From the NCBI RefSeq assembly GCF_047495495.1, contig NZ_CP179930.1, positions 2,542,001-2,606,000 on the forward strand: a stretch of 64,000 nucleotides of DNA. The letters are read 5' to 3'. The notes below the pieces were generated by a model. The model had not been told where the DNA came from. It saw only the letters and a program-made list of their open reading frames with translations, and ran no database searches. A program made the position numbers and the translations under genes. Below are positions 50,022-60,359 of the stretch, one piece after another (position 1 is the first letter of the stretch; the number at the start of each line of letters is the position of its first letter). Source of the DNA: Zymobacter sp047495495 (lineage in GTDB: Bacteria; Pseudomonadota; Gammaproteobacteria; Pseudomonadales; Halomonadaceae).

Positions 50022-52814
50022 TTATTTTGTGATGTCCGAGGAAGGATCGATGCCGGCTAGATTCAACGGTTTGCCTTTTCCTTGCCAACGCGGCCACACG
50101 TTGCCCTCCCCCGACACGGGCGTCGGTTCGCGGAAGAACTCCACGGCGGCCCCACCCGGGGGAACGCCCGTCAGCATTGCTTTCCCTGACGCATCCAGTG
50201 CCCCTTCGCGCACGCTGCCATCGCTTAATGTGGCGCGGTACTTCGCACCGGGGACGGCTTCGCCTTGGGCATAGGCATGCCACAGCTGTAGGTTGCCAGG
50301 TTCGCTGGTCGGCAGTTCCGGCAGGGTCGGGCTTTGCGAGGTCGAGCCGGAAAAAGCGTGCTGGGCCCCCTTCACGCTGATGGTGCCGGGCGCATGAATC
50401 TCAATGTTGCCGCCCTTGATACGGATATAGCCGCCGCCACAGCTCAGCAAGATCTCATCGGTCGCAGCCACCTCGACCTTGCCCTGCGTTGAGCTGACAT
50501 GCACGTCCTTCTGGGCGGTCAGGGCCATCTCGTCCGATTGTGCCTGTATCTCGACCTTGCCCTTACCGGCGAACAGTTTGATCCCGGCGTTGTAGACAAA
50601 TAGCGACAGTCGTTCAGTGATCGAAGCCAGCAGGCTCTTGCCGGTGGCGATCGTGGTGTCCTGCCCACTGGTCAGGGTGAGGTGTTCGCCCTGTGCCACG
50701 TGCGTTGACTGTGGGGTAGTCAAGCTGATGCCCGCGGGTGACGCGGCATGCAGCCACGGTTCGCTCATTTTGCGCGACTGACCGGTACCACCACTGGCAC
50801 TTGCCTGCGCCGCTGCGGAGTCACCGTTGCCGTGAGAGGTACCTGCTAATGCGGTACTGGCCTGCTCTGCCGCTTTAGTGAGCGGTGCGGGACTGGTCAG
50901 GGCGTCAGCCTTGTGCTGCGTTGCCAGATCACTCAATTGGTCGTTGAGGCGCTGAGCGCTGGTCAGCTGCTGACGCGCAGGATCAACGTCCAGCTGGTCA
51001 CCGCTGGCATGGGCTTGTCCCCAGCTCGACAGGTACAGCCCTTGGTTGGCCCGTACGGCACCGTAGGCGTCACTGCGCAGCTCGAAGCCAAGGCCGCGGA
51101 ACGCCCCGCGATCATTGCCTTCCTGATGAATCAGGTAGCCCAGGTTCAGCTGTGAATGCTGCTGGTCAGTGCCCAAGCGAATGCGGCTTTGCCCAGTGGC
51201 GTCGTCAAACACCAGTTCGTTATAGCCACCGCCGCGGTAGTTCTGGGTGTGGAAGCCCGATAGCAGGCCGTTGCTGTGCCACAGTGGCTGGCGATCGCCG
51301 TTGTAGACGCGCCCAGTGATCAGCGGGCGATCGGGATCGCCTTCAAGGAAGCTGACGATCACTTCCTGTCCGACGCGCGGCACGAACACGGCCCCCCAGC
51401 CGCTATCCGCATTGCCCTGCGATACACGCAGCCAGCAGCTCGATGTCTCGCTGTACTGGCCTTTACGGTCCCAATGGAACTGCACCTTCACGCGATTGAG
51501 GCGGTCAGTATGAATCTGTTCGTTGGCAGGTCCGACCACCATGGCGGTCTGTGGGCCGCCCAGTGCGGGCTTAGTATGGGTCATCGGCGCACGATACGGC
51601 ACCGTGCGGTACTGCGCTTCCAGCTGAACATGGAAGAACGCCGTACCGGCGGTATCTTGCTCAGCGGCGCCTTCAATCGCGTGCCCCGTGGCCTGACGCA
51701 AAGCGTCTACCTGCGCCTCAAGACTGCCCGGCATCTGGCGACGCACGGCGGCCATCGGCAGGTTGTTCTCTGCCGCCCAGCGCAGTTCCAGCAACAGGAA
51801 GGTGCGCTTCTCCATCCCGCCGCTGTCATGGTTGGGATGCTGGCTTAGTACAACGCTGTGGCCCACGCTCAATTGGCGCGTGCCGCCCGCCCCCGTGAAA
51901 CGCTCGGCCTGCGACTCATGCCCTTCCATTCGGGTGTCGCCCAGCTGATGGCCACGGTCGTAGCGTGGGAAGTTGTATTCACCGGGGTAATCGTACTGCT
52001 CGAGTACTGGCAACCCGTTCTGCTCGTCGACGGTATCGAGCTGAACACGCGTCGGTGCGCCCGGTGCCTTGTAGTCGAACGAGCCTAAGCTGACGCGGGT
52101 CGGCTGCACGCGACGCTCGTGCCCCCAGTCGGTCAGGCTGTCGAACTGCTCGGTCGCGGACTGGCGATGAAAACGGATCGTCTCGGGGCTGACGTTGGGG
52201 CAGGTGTCGTTGTCGTCGGTGAAGACGATGACGTGCTTATCCTGTTCCTGCGCGACGTACCACCAGATTCCCTCTTCTTCCAGCAAACGGCTGATGAAGT
52301 GGTAGCTGCTCTCGCGGTACTGCACACAGTAGGAGCGTTTGGGGTAGCGGTCTTGGTGGCGCAGATCGAAGCGGAAACCGCCCTCGCTGAACGAATGGCT
52401 TTCCAGTACCTGGGTAACGATCTCAACGACTGTCAGGTCTTGGAAGATACGGCTGTCGGTGATGTGCTCCAGCAGCGTCATCCACGGCGCGAGCACCAGC
52501 TGATAGTCGCTGACACCGCCATCGCTACCCAACAGGGCGGCATCGCTGACGATGGCATGCAGATCACGGTAGGTGCCGTTGGCCTGCAAAATCGACAACG
52601 TGACCGGCTGCGCCAACAGCTGGCGCAGGTCAAGGTCATGCTGCTGCGAGATACAGTCGACGGTAAAGGTAAACGGTGTGCTGAGCTGCTCGTGCGCGAC
52701 GACGCGCTGCACCAGCAGTGCATGGCTGCCCAGCGGCGTTGAGAGCGTTAGCAAACGCCCGGCATCGCTCAGGGTGATGTCGAACAGCTGCTGCAAGGAT
52801 GATAGAGACGCCAT
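50022..52814 (-). CDS. vgrG: Type VI secretion VgrG spike protein
   Basis: A 930-aa VgrG. The N-terminal gp27-like part begins LFDITLSDAGRLLTLSTPLG. The gp5 OB-fold region has FHWDRKGQYSETSSCWLRVS and WGAVFVPRVGQEVIVSFLEG. The needle part follows (about 700-830, TSGQDTTIATGKSLL and on). An extra C-terminal domain after the needle (LQLWHAYAQGEAVPGAKYRA through GEGNVWPRW) resembles a beta-sandwich adaptor. The start at 52814 follows AGGGGG; the ATG one codon upstream is an alternative. No other T6SS structural gene is in the window, so this is an auxiliary vgrG-rhs module. Confidence 0.92.
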   Translation of the reverse strand: MASLSSLQQLFDITLSDAGRLLTLSTPLGSHALLVQRVVAHEQLSTPFTFTVDCISQQHDLDLRQLLAQPVTLSILQANGTYRDLHAIVSDAALLGSDGGVSDYQLVLAPWMTLLEHITDSRIFQDLTVVEIVTQVLESHSFSEGGFRFDLRHQDRYPKRSYCVQYRESSYHFISRLLEEEGIWWYVAQEQDKHVIVFTDDNDTCPNVSPETIRFHRQSATEQFDSLTDWGHERRVQPTRVSLGSFDYKAPGAPTRVQLDTVDEQNGLPVLEQYDYPGEYNFPRYDRGHQLGDTRMEGHESQAERFTGAGGTRQLSVGHSVVLSQHPNHDSGGMEKRTFLLLELRWAAENNLPMAAVRRQMPGSLEAQVDALRQATGHAIEGAAEQDTAGTAFFHVQLEAQYRTVPYRAPMTHTKPALGGPQTAMVVGPANEQIHTDRLNRVKVQFHWDRKGQYSETSSCWLRVSQGNADSGWGAVFVPRVGQEVIVSFLEGDPDRPLITGRVYNGDRQPLWHSNGLLSGFHTQNYRGGGYNELVFDDATGQSRIRLGTDQQHSQLNLGYLIHQEGNDRGAFRGLGFELRSDAYGAVRANQGLYLSSWGQAHASGDQLDVDPARQQLTSAQRLNDQLSDLATQHKADALTSPAPLTKAAEQASTALAGTSHGNGDSAAAQASASGGTGQSRKMSEPWLHAASPAGISLTTPQSTHVAQGEHLTLTSGQDTTIATGKSLLASITERLSLFVYNAGIKLFAGKGKVEIQAQSDEMALTAQKDVHVSSTQGKVEVAATDEILLSCGGGYIRIKGGNIEIHAPGTISVKGAQHAFSGSTSQSPTLPELPTSEPGNLQLWHAYAQGEAVPGAKYRATLSDGSVREGALDASGKAMLTGVPPGGAAVEFFREPTPVSGEGNVWPRWQGKGKPLNLAGIDPSSDITK

Positions 52815-53343
52815 CATTCCCCCTTTAATAATTGTGCCTAAGGTGATGGAGGCTGGTATCCACTGCACCTCTATCCCATTTTTTTATGATCGTTACCAGT
52901 AAGTTAACCGATTATTGGCTTCATTTCACCTATCTGGCGAGCGCGTTAACACCCTTTTTCCGAACGACTGATTTATCTGCACATTGCGCTATGGCATGGG
53001 GTTGAACGCGAGGTTCATCGCCATAACAAGGTGTTTCATGACGGTACGCGTCACTTATGATTATCGTGCGTTGCACACTTGTCTTTAACGCAAACATCGT
53101 AATCATAACAGACAGCCATTATACCAAAAAGATAGGGAATACAGCACGCTACAGTCGTGTTCCACAGTGCGTGAATGAGGCATCAAACGGCCAGAGCGGT
53201 ATTGCCTATCAGGCCATTGCGTTCAGGAGAGAAAACCACTGGTGAGCGCTATCGCGCTCGATGGGGGAATTATCAGAAGGCGAGAAGCATCCCTTCCGCT
53301 CATAACCATCGGCCTTGCAGGCCCAAGCGGAAGGGGAAAAGGG
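52815..53343. other. Intergenic region upstream of vgrG, no gene seen
   Basis: About 530 nt with modestly AT-rich sequence. It probably contains the vgrG promoter. The plus-strand frame at 53057-53245 has no supporting features. The right end holds the HAD gene terminator. Confidence 0.5.
53291..53336 (-). terminator. Terminator-like stem after the HAD phosphatase gene
   Basis: CCCTTCCGCT (53291-53300) pairs with AGCGGAAGGG (53326-53335); an inner GGCC/GGCC hairpin lies in the loop. No clear T tract. Confidence 0.5.
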
Positions 53344-54009
53344 TTACAGCTGTGCTTCGATCCAGCGCCATACACCTTTTAGGCCATCGTCGATGACGAC
53401 GGTAGCAGCAGAAAAGTCACCGCTGCGGGAATGCTCGTTGGGCACGGCGGCCACGGGAATGTCGGCACTATGGGCGGCCTGTACGCCGTGCGAGGTGTCT
53501 TCCACAGCCAAGGATTCGGCGGCCGTCACGCCCAGTCGTTCCATGCCCAGCTGATAGCTGTCAGGGAACGGCTTGCTGCGTTCTACGTCATCACGAGTGA
53601 CAACGGCATCGAAGAACGGGGCCAGTTCATGGTGCTTGAATGTTGGCGCCAGTTCGCTGCGAGAAGAAGCCGTCACCAGTGCCAGCTTCAAACCGCGTTC
53701 GCGGCACAGGGTCAGAATCTCCTTGGCGAACGGCATCATATCGACCGGGTGCTCGGTAAAGTAGCGTCCGGTTTCGATGTTTTTGCGGCGGACGATCTCT
53801 TCAAGCGGTACGGTCAGTGACAGATGCTCTTTTACGTGCCGCGCAGCTTCGGGCACGGGCAGGCCCGCCAGACCATGGGTATAGGTGTATTCATCCAGCG
53901 GAGCTTCACCGCACTCGGCAAGAACGATATTCCAGACTTCGAAGTGGTTCTGTTCGGAGTTGGCCAGCGTACCGTCAAAATCAAAAAGAATAGCCTTGAT
54001 ACTGCTCAT
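53344..54009 (-). CDS. HAD-superfamily phosphatase (beta-phosphoglucomutase-like)
   Basis: A 221-aa hydrolase of HAD subfamily IA. Motif I FDFDGTLANSE gives the nucleophile and acid Asp residues (10 and 12), motif II is LVTASSRSEL, motif III is the Lys of SKPFPDSYQLGMERLG, and motif IV is AVEDTSHGVQAA. The cap domain is helical. Substrate not predictable (sugar phosphate or phosphoglycolate). The start at 54009 has GGAG upstream; the longer frame is not conserved. Confidence 0.88.
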   Translation of the reverse strand: MSSIKAILFDFDGTLANSEQNHFEVWNIVLAECGEAPLDEYTYTHGLAGLPVPEAARHVKEHLSLTVPLEEIVRRKNIETGRYFTEHPVDMMPFAKEILTLCRERGLKLALVTASSRSELAPTFKHHELAPFFDAVVTRDDVERSKPFPDSYQLGMERLGVTAAESLAVEDTSHGVQAAHSADIPVAAVPNEHSRSGDFSAATVVIDDGLKGVWRWIEAQL

Positions 54010-54568
54010 GCAGTCGTCTCCTGTTGCATCATCGTTCGAATTAAACACTGGCGGTGATCCTCTACCGACTACGCGAACGCAGCGCTGGTGGCAGCGATCC
54101 ACCCCAGCCTATCACCATGCCGCCTGCGTATCGCGTGTCTTATTCACGCTATCGCCCGCAGACCTCGGATGCTGCAACACTACGGGGCACCCACAAGGAT
54201 CACAGCTCGCGGCACTGCCAATGAATAGCCGTGTAAAAGGAGGGACTTAGTATACCGGCGCGCTCTGCGAGGGGAGATAAGACCTTCTGGCATGATAGGG
54301 ATAGGGAACCACCACAGCGGATGGCACTCTCACTGTTCGACACCCAATGAACAGTGTGCAAGTGACGCCTTGCCCCTTGAATACATGCTTCGCCACCTAC
54401 ACTGTTTCATAAGAAGAGCTCCAAGCAACGGGCCTTTTCCTGTCGAGCACTAGTTTTGGAAGGCCAAAGCTTGCCAGGCAGGCCGCGTCTGCTGTCGTAA
54501 AGGAAAGGTCGCGCGGCAACGCGCTGTTCACGGCCGAACGCCACTAACGCACCATGCGGGAGAACACG
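54010..54568. other. Intergenic region between divergent genes, no gene seen
   Basis: About 560 nt between the HAD phosphatase and the aldo/keto reductase. It holds both promoters presumably; I found no clear operator or hairpin. Confidence 0.5.
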
Positions 54569-55573
54569 ATGACCATGGAAACCATTACGCTTCCCAAAAG
54601 TGATATCACGGCAACGCGCATCGCGCTGGGTACTTGGGCCATTGGCGGCTCATCCTGGGGCGGCACGGATGACAAGCAGTCGATTGCGACCGTACAGAGC
54701 GCCATCGACCGCGGCATTACCTGCATTGATACCGCCCCAGTCTATGGCTGTGGCCACTCCGAAGAGCTGGTCGGCAAAGCATTGAAGGAAGGCGGTCGCC
54801 GCGACAAGACGATCATCGCCACCAAGTGCGGCCTAAACTGGAAACCAGACGGGACGGTGTTCCGTGACGCGTCTCCGGCACGTCTGGCACAGGAGATCGA
54901 CGACAGTCTGCGCCGCCTGCAAACCGATCATATCGACATCTACCAGCTGCACTGGCCGGACAGTACCGTACCGGTTGAGGAGACTGCCGAAGCGTTGCGC
55001 AAAATTCGCGACAGCGGCAAGGTGCGTGCCATCGGGGTCAGCAACTTCAACCCGGAACAGATCAAGGCTTTCGAGAAGGTGTGTCCGATTACGACCCATC
55101 AGCCGCCCTACAACCTGTTCGAGCGTGACATTGAGAAGGACTTGCTGCCCACGCTGATCGAACAGAACATCGGCACGCTGACCTACGGTGCACTGTGCCG
55201 TGGTCTGCTGTCCGGTAAGATCGACCGCAACCGCACCTTCAGCGGCGACGACCTACGCAACAGCGATCCTAAGTTCCAGCCGCCGCGCTTCGAGCAATAC
55301 CTGAACGCCGTGAAAGAGCTGGATGCCTTTGCGCTCGTCAACTACGACCGTACTGTCCTGCATCTGGCACTGCGCTGGCTGCTCGATCAGAAAGGTGTCT
55401 CTATTGCCCTGTGGGGGGCACGCCGCCCCGACCAGCTCGACCCGGTCAACGAGGTCATGGGCTGGTCGCTGGATGAGGACGCCAAAGCCGAGATAGACCG
55501 CATTCTTGATCGCAACATTAAGGACCCCGTCGGCCCCGAGTTCATGGCGCCACCGCTGCGCACAGAGATCTGA
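54569..55573 (+). CDS. Aldo/keto reductase
   Basis: A 334-aa NADPH-dependent oxidoreductase TIM barrel. Features: IALGTWAIGGSSWGG, the catalytic Asp-Tyr in CIDTAPVYGCGHSEE, the Lys in IATKCGL and the His in YQLHWPDSTVP form the AKR tetrad. IGVSNFNPEQI follows. The cofactor tail is IALWGARRPDQL. The start at 54569 follows GGGAG by six nt, better placed than the upstream ATG (54554). Substrate unknown; no pathway partner adjacent. Confidence 0.93.
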   Translation: MTMETITLPKSDITATRIALGTWAIGGSSWGGTDDKQSIATVQSAIDRGITCIDTAPVYGCGHSEELVGKALKEGGRRDKTIIATKCGLNWKPDGTVFRDASPARLAQEIDDSLRRLQTDHIDIYQLHWPDSTVPVEETAEALRKIRDSGKVRAIGVSNFNPEQIKAFEKVCPITTHQPPYNLFERDIEKDLLPTLIEQNIGTLTYGALCRGLLSGKIDRNRTFSGDDLRNSDPKFQPPRFEQYLNAVKELDAFALVNYDRTVLHLALRWLLDQKGVSIALWGARRPDQLDPVNEVMGWSLDEDAKAEIDRILDRNIKDPVGPEFMAPPLRTEI

Positions 55574-55902
55574 GTCAGCACAACATCGCTGATGAGGTCA
55601 TCAAGCCCCCTGCTCTGGCTGGGGGCTTTGTCGTTCCATCACCGGATGCAACAGCACCCTTCAGGCAAAGCCGTCTTACGGCCGATACATTTACTGACAT
55701 TCAATGCCTTGCCACGCACTTGTCTTCTGGCGTTTCATGCCTGAGGGATACCCCCCGGTCGCCGCCTATTGACATACGTGGTATGGTTATTAGAAGCGAC
55801 TTTTAAAGAAGCAAGAGTTATATATTCGACGAAAATGTTCCGATATACACTTGCTTGCGTCTCATTCACCTCCTTGTTGTCGATCAAAGCCGAGCCCTAT
55901 CA
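55574..55902. other. Intergenic region upstream of the antiporter gene, no gene seen
   Basis: About 330 nt. The left end holds the aldo/keto reductase terminator; the AT-rich right end near 55765-55860 likely holds the antiporter promoter (a TTGACA hexamer is at 55769-55774, but no convincing -10 at ideal spacing). Confidence 0.5.
55603..55633 (+). terminator. Terminator of the aldo/keto reductase gene
   Basis: AAGCCCCC (55603-55610) pairs with GGGGGCTT (55621-55628), followed by TGTCGTT. It lies 30 nt after the stop. Confidence 0.8.
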
Positions 55903-57633
55903 ATGGAAACAGTTTTCCTCGTTCTGACCCTCATTTCTGTCGCGTCAGCTACTGGTATTGCCGCACGTTTCCTTCCTTCCCTCCCCATTCCTCTTGTTCA
56001 GATCGCCTTCGGGGCCCTGCTGGCACTACCGGCCATCATTGCGCCTGAGTGGGGGTTAGGACTGCACGTCGATCTTGAGCCGGATATCTTCATCCTGCTC
56101 TTCATCGCGCCGTTGCTGTTTGCTGATGCTCGTCGCTTTCCACAGCGCGAGCTGATGGCGCTGCGCGGGCCGATCCTTGCACTGGCGCTCGGCCTTGTGC
56201 TGGTCACGGTGGTGACCATCGGCTATCTGATCCACTGGATCATTCCGGGCATTCCTCTGCCAATCGCTATGGCGCTGGCGGCAGTGCTTTCGCCGACCGA
56301 TGCCGTCGCCGTATCGGCTATTTCCGGGCGTCTTCCCGTACCGCCGCGCCTGATGCGCGTGCTGGAAGGCGAATCGCTGATGAACGATGCTTCCGGTCTG
56401 GTGGCGTTCAAGTTCGCGATGCTGGCGGCCACGACGGGGGCCTTCTCATTCAGTCAAGCCACGCTGAGCTTCATCGTGATCGCCATCGGTGGGCTGCTGC
56501 TCGGCGGTGCGCTGGCGTTCGCATTCAGCTTCATCCGTACCCGTCTGATCGACCGCCGCAGCGGTGAGGAATCGGCCACCCAAATCGTGCTGCTGCAACT
56601 GCTGCTGCCGTTCGCGACCTTTCTGCTGGCGGAGCACATGCACCTGTCCGGTATCTTGGCTGCCGTCGCGTCGGGGCTGGTCATCAACCGCACCGACCTG
56701 AAGCGTGAAAGCCAGGTGCGCGTACGTCTTAAGACACGCAGCATGTGGGAAATCATTGAGTACGTGCTCAACTCGCTGGTGTTCCTGCTGCTGGGCTTCC
56801 AGCTACCGCACATCTTCACCAAAGCGATGGAAACCACTGTTGATGACAGCAACCCCTTCAGCATTCTGCTGGTGATCAGCTATGTACTAATCATTACTGC
56901 GGCACTGCTGGGGCTGCGCTTCCTGTGGATCATCATGGCCGCCAAGAGCAGCGGGCTGGTGGCCCATCTGCGCGGCAACATGGTGCAGAAGATTTCATTG
57001 CGCCTGATCGGTGTATCGACCATCGCGGGTATCCGCGGGACCATCACGCTGGCGGCAGCCCTGTCGTTCCCGATCTGGATGACCAAGACCCAGCAGCTCC
57101 CCTATCGTGATCTGCTGATCTTCATCGCCACGGGCGTCATCCTGTGCACGCTACTGATCGCCAGTATCGGCATGCCGGTGCTGCTGCGCGATCTGGAGAT
57201 TCCTTCCGATGAACGCATGCGTCAGGAAGAGCGTCAGGCACGTCAGATGGCCGCCAAAGCCGCCATCCAGTGTATCGAGCAGGTACGCCAACAGCGCATG
57301 GACGAGCTGAACAGGATCGCGGGCGACAGCAACGATCCGCACGTCAACGACCGCCTGCTGGCATTCACCGATGTCAGTACGCAGCTGTTGAGCGACTATC
57401 AGGAACGCATCGCCGTAGAGGATGACCGCGCCAGCACCTCCCGCCATGAGCTGATGCAGGATATTGAGCGCAAGCTGCGCATTGAGGCATTGCATGCTGA
57501 ACGCCGCGAGATCTACCGCCTGCGCAGTCGCCACCGCATCAACGACGAACTGCTGCACCGCCTCGTCAGTGAGATCGACCTGGCCGAGACGGCCCTGATG
57601 ACCGGCATTCCGCTGCCCTCATCGCATGCCTGA
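55903..57633 (+). CDS. CPA1-family Na+/H+ antiporter
   Basis: A 576-aa protein: about twelve membrane helices in residues 1-410 and a cytoplasmic Arg/Glu-rich tail (about 420-576). The ion-binding motifs AVLSPTDAVAVSAISG and EGESLMNDASGLVAFK are those of the CPA1 (NhaP/YjcE) group; AGIRGTITLAAALSFP contains the conserved Arg. The start at 55903 (METVFLVLTL) is taken because the upstream frame begins only at a TTG and is polar. It likely serves pH or sodium homeostasis, in keeping with a halotolerant lineage (inference). Confidence 0.92.
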   Translation: METVFLVLTLISVASATGIAARFLPSLPIPLVQIAFGALLALPAIIAPEWGLGLHVDLEPDIFILLFIAPLLFADARRFPQRELMALRGPILALALGLVLVTVVTIGYLIHWIIPGIPLPIAMALAAVLSPTDAVAVSAISGRLPVPPRLMRVLEGESLMNDASGLVAFKFAMLAATTGAFSFSQATLSFIVIAIGGLLLGGALAFAFSFIRTRLIDRRSGEESATQIVLLQLLLPFATFLLAEHMHLSGILAAVASGLVINRTDLKRESQVRVRLKTRSMWEIIEYVLNSLVFLLLGFQLPHIFTKAMETTVDDSNPFSILLVISYVLIITAALLGLRFLWIIMAAKSSGLVAHLRGNMVQKISLRLIGVSTIAGIRGTITLAAALSFPIWMTKTQQLPYRDLLIFIATGVILCTLLIASIGMPVLLRDLEIPSDERMRQEERQARQMAAKAAIQCIEQVRQQRMDELNRIAGDSNDPHVNDRLLAFTDVSTQLLSDYQERIAVEDDRASTSRHELMQDIERKLRIEALHAERREIYRLRSRHRINDELLHRLVSEIDLAETALMTGIPLPSSHA

Positions 57634-57690
57634 TCGCAGCATTCGCATCGTTTGAGCACCGTAGGTATGCGGTCAGAATGAAAAACAAAA

Positions 57691-57726
57691 AAGAGGGGAA
57701 GCCATCAGGCCTCCCCTCTTTTTTCT
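57691..57726. terminator. Bidirectional terminator
   Basis: AAGAGGGGA (57691-57699) pairs with TCCCCTCTT (57712-57720). T6 follows on the plus side and an A-rich run precedes it, so it can end both the antiporter and the channel transcripts. Confidence 0.85.
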
Positions 57727-57781
57727 TCCCGCGCCGGTATTCACGCCCAACGGTCATCGGTAGGGCGTGAGCTCGCGCACT

Positions 57782-60265
57782 TCATTCAGGTTCGCGACGG
57801 CGTTCCCGGTCATTATCATCATCGTCCGCCACCTGCGCATCTGCATGGGCATCCACCTCAGGTTTCTCCGCGACCTCCTCTGAACGGCCGTTGACCAGTC
57901 GCACATTGGCGGCCGGTGCATTGCCGTTGCGGTCTTCACCGAAGTAAAGCGTCTGATGCGGATACGGCATTTCGATGCCCGCTTCATCAAACTGGTTCTT
58001 AACCAGCTTGTTGAACAGGCGCCCTACCGCCCACTGCTTGCCGGGCAGCGTTGTGATCATGATACGAATAATGACCGCGCTGTCGGCCAGTTCGATAACG
58101 CCGGGCACTTCCATATTGCCGATGATGAACGAGGACACCGAATCGTCTTCATTCAGCTTCTCGAACGCTTTCTGCAACTCGGCAATGGCATTGTCGATAT
58201 CTTCGCGATAGGCGATGCCATACTCCCCGACGTGACGGGCGAAGCCGCGCATGTAGTTGGTGACCTTGTCCACCGACGAGAACGGAATGACATGGTAGGC
58301 ACCGTTAGTGGCGCGGATGGCCACCGAGCGGATCGTCACGCGTTCAACCGTACCGTTGATGCCCGCTACATCGACCACATCACCCGTATTCAACGCATTC
58401 TCCAGCTGGATGAAGATACCGGTAATGATGTCCTTGACCAGCGTTTGCGCCCCGAAACTGACCGCTAGCCCTAGTACCCCAACACTGGTCAGGATCGGGG
58501 TGATATTGATGCCCAGCTGGGACAGTACCACCAGCAGCGTCAGCGACACGATGACGATCATGATGGCGTTGCGGAACAGCGAAAGCAGGGTCTTTTCACG
58601 CGCGCTGGCCTGATGGCCGTTGCTGTCGCTCAGGCGATGCTCAATCACGCTGGCGATCAGCGTCCACGCCATCATGGCAATGAACAGCACCAGGCTCACG
58701 TCGATCAGCGTACTGACCATACGAGCACCTTCCGACGAGGTCAGCCACGCCGATAGGTTGAAGGCATGCCAAGCGTCGAGCACCATCAGCACCACCAAGA
58801 TGCTAAGCAGTGTACGAATCACATGAAGTGCCTTGGGCACATAGGCGTTCAGTCGCGTTTCCAGCAGCGGCAAGGCGCGGCGCGCCCCTTCTGGCAACCG
58901 AACCCGTCGCGACATCAGCGCGGTTAGCACCGCAGAGATCAGCAGACCACCACCAACAGCAATCAGCGTCTGCAGTGTAGCGGTAGCCATGAACGGCAAC
59001 GCATGCGTCGGCTCAACCTGACTGACCACCAGCAGCACGGTGAAGTATAGGATGGCGAAGATATGCCACGTCCGCGCCAGCGCGCGCATCAGCGTGCTGA
59101 AAAAGTTGATGCTGATATCGTCAGCCATAGCGTTGAATTGGTCGCGCAGCACCGTGCGATTGCGCACGATGACGTGCACCGCATAGATATAGACACCGAT
59201 CATAATGACCAGGCTGGCCAGAATACCCATCGCCGACCCGGTCAGGTTCGAGATAATCGGGATGGCCACCAGCAACCCATAGCCGCTCAAGCCAACCAGA
59301 CGCGCCAGCCAGCGGTTCCAGTAGCGCGCCGTCTCGGTCGTCATCATCGGGAACAGGCGCAGATGGTCGTAGCGGGTGGCGAAGATCAGGCGCAGTACGG
59401 CCTTAATCAGCTCGATCATCCCGAATGCGCTCAGGTACTCAGGCACGAACATGCCGTGCTCGCCGGGCAGCCCGATACCGAACAGCCCCGTGCCGGAGCC
59501 GACCCCGACCGCGATACCCACCAGCAGTATATCGACGAGGAACGAACCACCGACTGCCAGAATGCGCTTACCGATCACGGAAGCGCTGGGGGCACCGGGA
59601 TCGACCTCTTCACCCTCCGGTGCGGTAGCGGCTTGCTGTTCACGCTGGCGTCGGTCTTCGATCATCTGGCGATTGACCCAGTCGTTGACCCGTCGATAGA
59701 ACGGGGACGCCAATAGGCGCAGCACCCAGAACACCACCTGCGTCACGATCATCACCAGAATGACGCCGGACATCAGGCCGCGCCAATCGCTGAAGGTCAT
59801 GCTGGCCGCACCGCGGCCGTGCAGCAGGTCGTTGATGGCTTGGCCTGCCTGAACCAACTGATCGCCGATCTGTGAAGCGAGCCGCTCGGTCGTGGTCGCA
59901 ATCTGGTTCGGCAGTGATCCCTTATCGTTTTCCGGGTGCGCCGCCGCGCTCAGCCCAACGTCGGCAGGCGATTTGCCATCGGCCATCGCTCGTAGCTGCT
60001 CGACCATCCGCTTGCGCGTGGCATCGTTGGAGAGCATGTCGGCCATGGCCTTGTATGACTCACGCTCTTCAGCCGTCAGGGACGTCGTTGCCGCCGCCGC
60101 ATGGGGAGCCGACGCGGTGGCCGCTACAGCCCTCGGCACGACCGCGCACAGCATCGTCCACAGCCCGACAAGCAGCAGTCCTATCATCACGTAGCGACGT
60201 GCACCGTGCGGTCGCATCAGTGAAGTCACGCTCGTCAGCGCATTCCTTTGCCAATGTGCCTTCAA
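57782..60265 (-). CDS. Large MscS-family mechanosensitive channel (YbiO-like)
   Basis: An 827-aa inner-membrane channel with a signal peptide (hydrophobic VMIGLLLVGLWTMLC, cleavage near RAVA-A), a periplasmic helical domain to about 160, then about nine helices. A MscS pore and beta domain (about 590-780) follows: LGVLGLAVSFGAQTLVKDII, then GDVVDVAGINGTVERVTIRS and PYHVIPFSSV-like AYHVIPFSSVDKV. The pore helix GLAVSFGAQTLV is the family hallmark. The acidic C-terminal tail (ADDDDNDRERRREPE) is long. The start is uncertain: a TTG at 60265 has AGAGG eight nt upstream, while ATG 60214 gives a more classical signal peptide. Role: relief of osmotic down-shock. Confidence 0.88.
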   Translation of the reverse strand: MKAHWQRNALTSVTSLMRPHGARRYVMIGLLLVGLWTMLCAVVPRAVAATASAPHAAAATTSLTAEERESYKAMADMLSNDATRKRMVEQLRAMADGKSPADVGLSAAAHPENDKGSLPNQIATTTERLASQIGDQLVQAGQAINDLLHGRGAASMTFSDWRGLMSGVILVMIVTQVVFWVLRLLASPFYRRVNDWVNRQMIEDRRQREQQAATAPEGEEVDPGAPSASVIGKRILAVGGSFLVDILLVGIAVGVGSGTGLFGIGLPGEHGMFVPEYLSAFGMIELIKAVLRLIFATRYDHLRLFPMMTTETARYWNRWLARLVGLSGYGLLVAIPIISNLTGSAMGILASLVIMIGVYIYAVHVIVRNRTVLRDQFNAMADDISINFFSTLMRALARTWHIFAILYFTVLLVVSQVEPTHALPFMATATLQTLIAVGGGLLISAVLTALMSRRVRLPEGARRALPLLETRLNAYVPKALHVIRTLLSILVVLMVLDAWHAFNLSAWLTSSEGARMVSTLIDVSLVLFIAMMAWTLIASVIEHRLSDSNGHQASAREKTLLSLFRNAIMIVIVSLTLLVVLSQLGINITPILTSVGVLGLAVSFGAQTLVKDIITGIFIQLENALNTGDVVDVAGINGTVERVTIRSVAIRATNGAYHVIPFSSVDKVTNYMRGFARHVGEYGIAYREDIDNAIAELQKAFEKLNEDDSVSSFIIGNMEVPGVIELADSAVIIRIMITTLPGKQWAVGRLFNKLVKNQFDEAGIEMPYPHQTLYFGEDRNGNAPAANVRLVNGRSEEVAEKPEVDAHADAQVADDDDNDRERRREPE

Positions 60266-60359
60266 GATCAGCACCTCTTCTCTATCCAATGATCATGACG
60301 TACGGGCATGCCCGCAAAAGGGGCCTATCCTGCCGACTGCAGCGCTGGTGCACAAGCAT

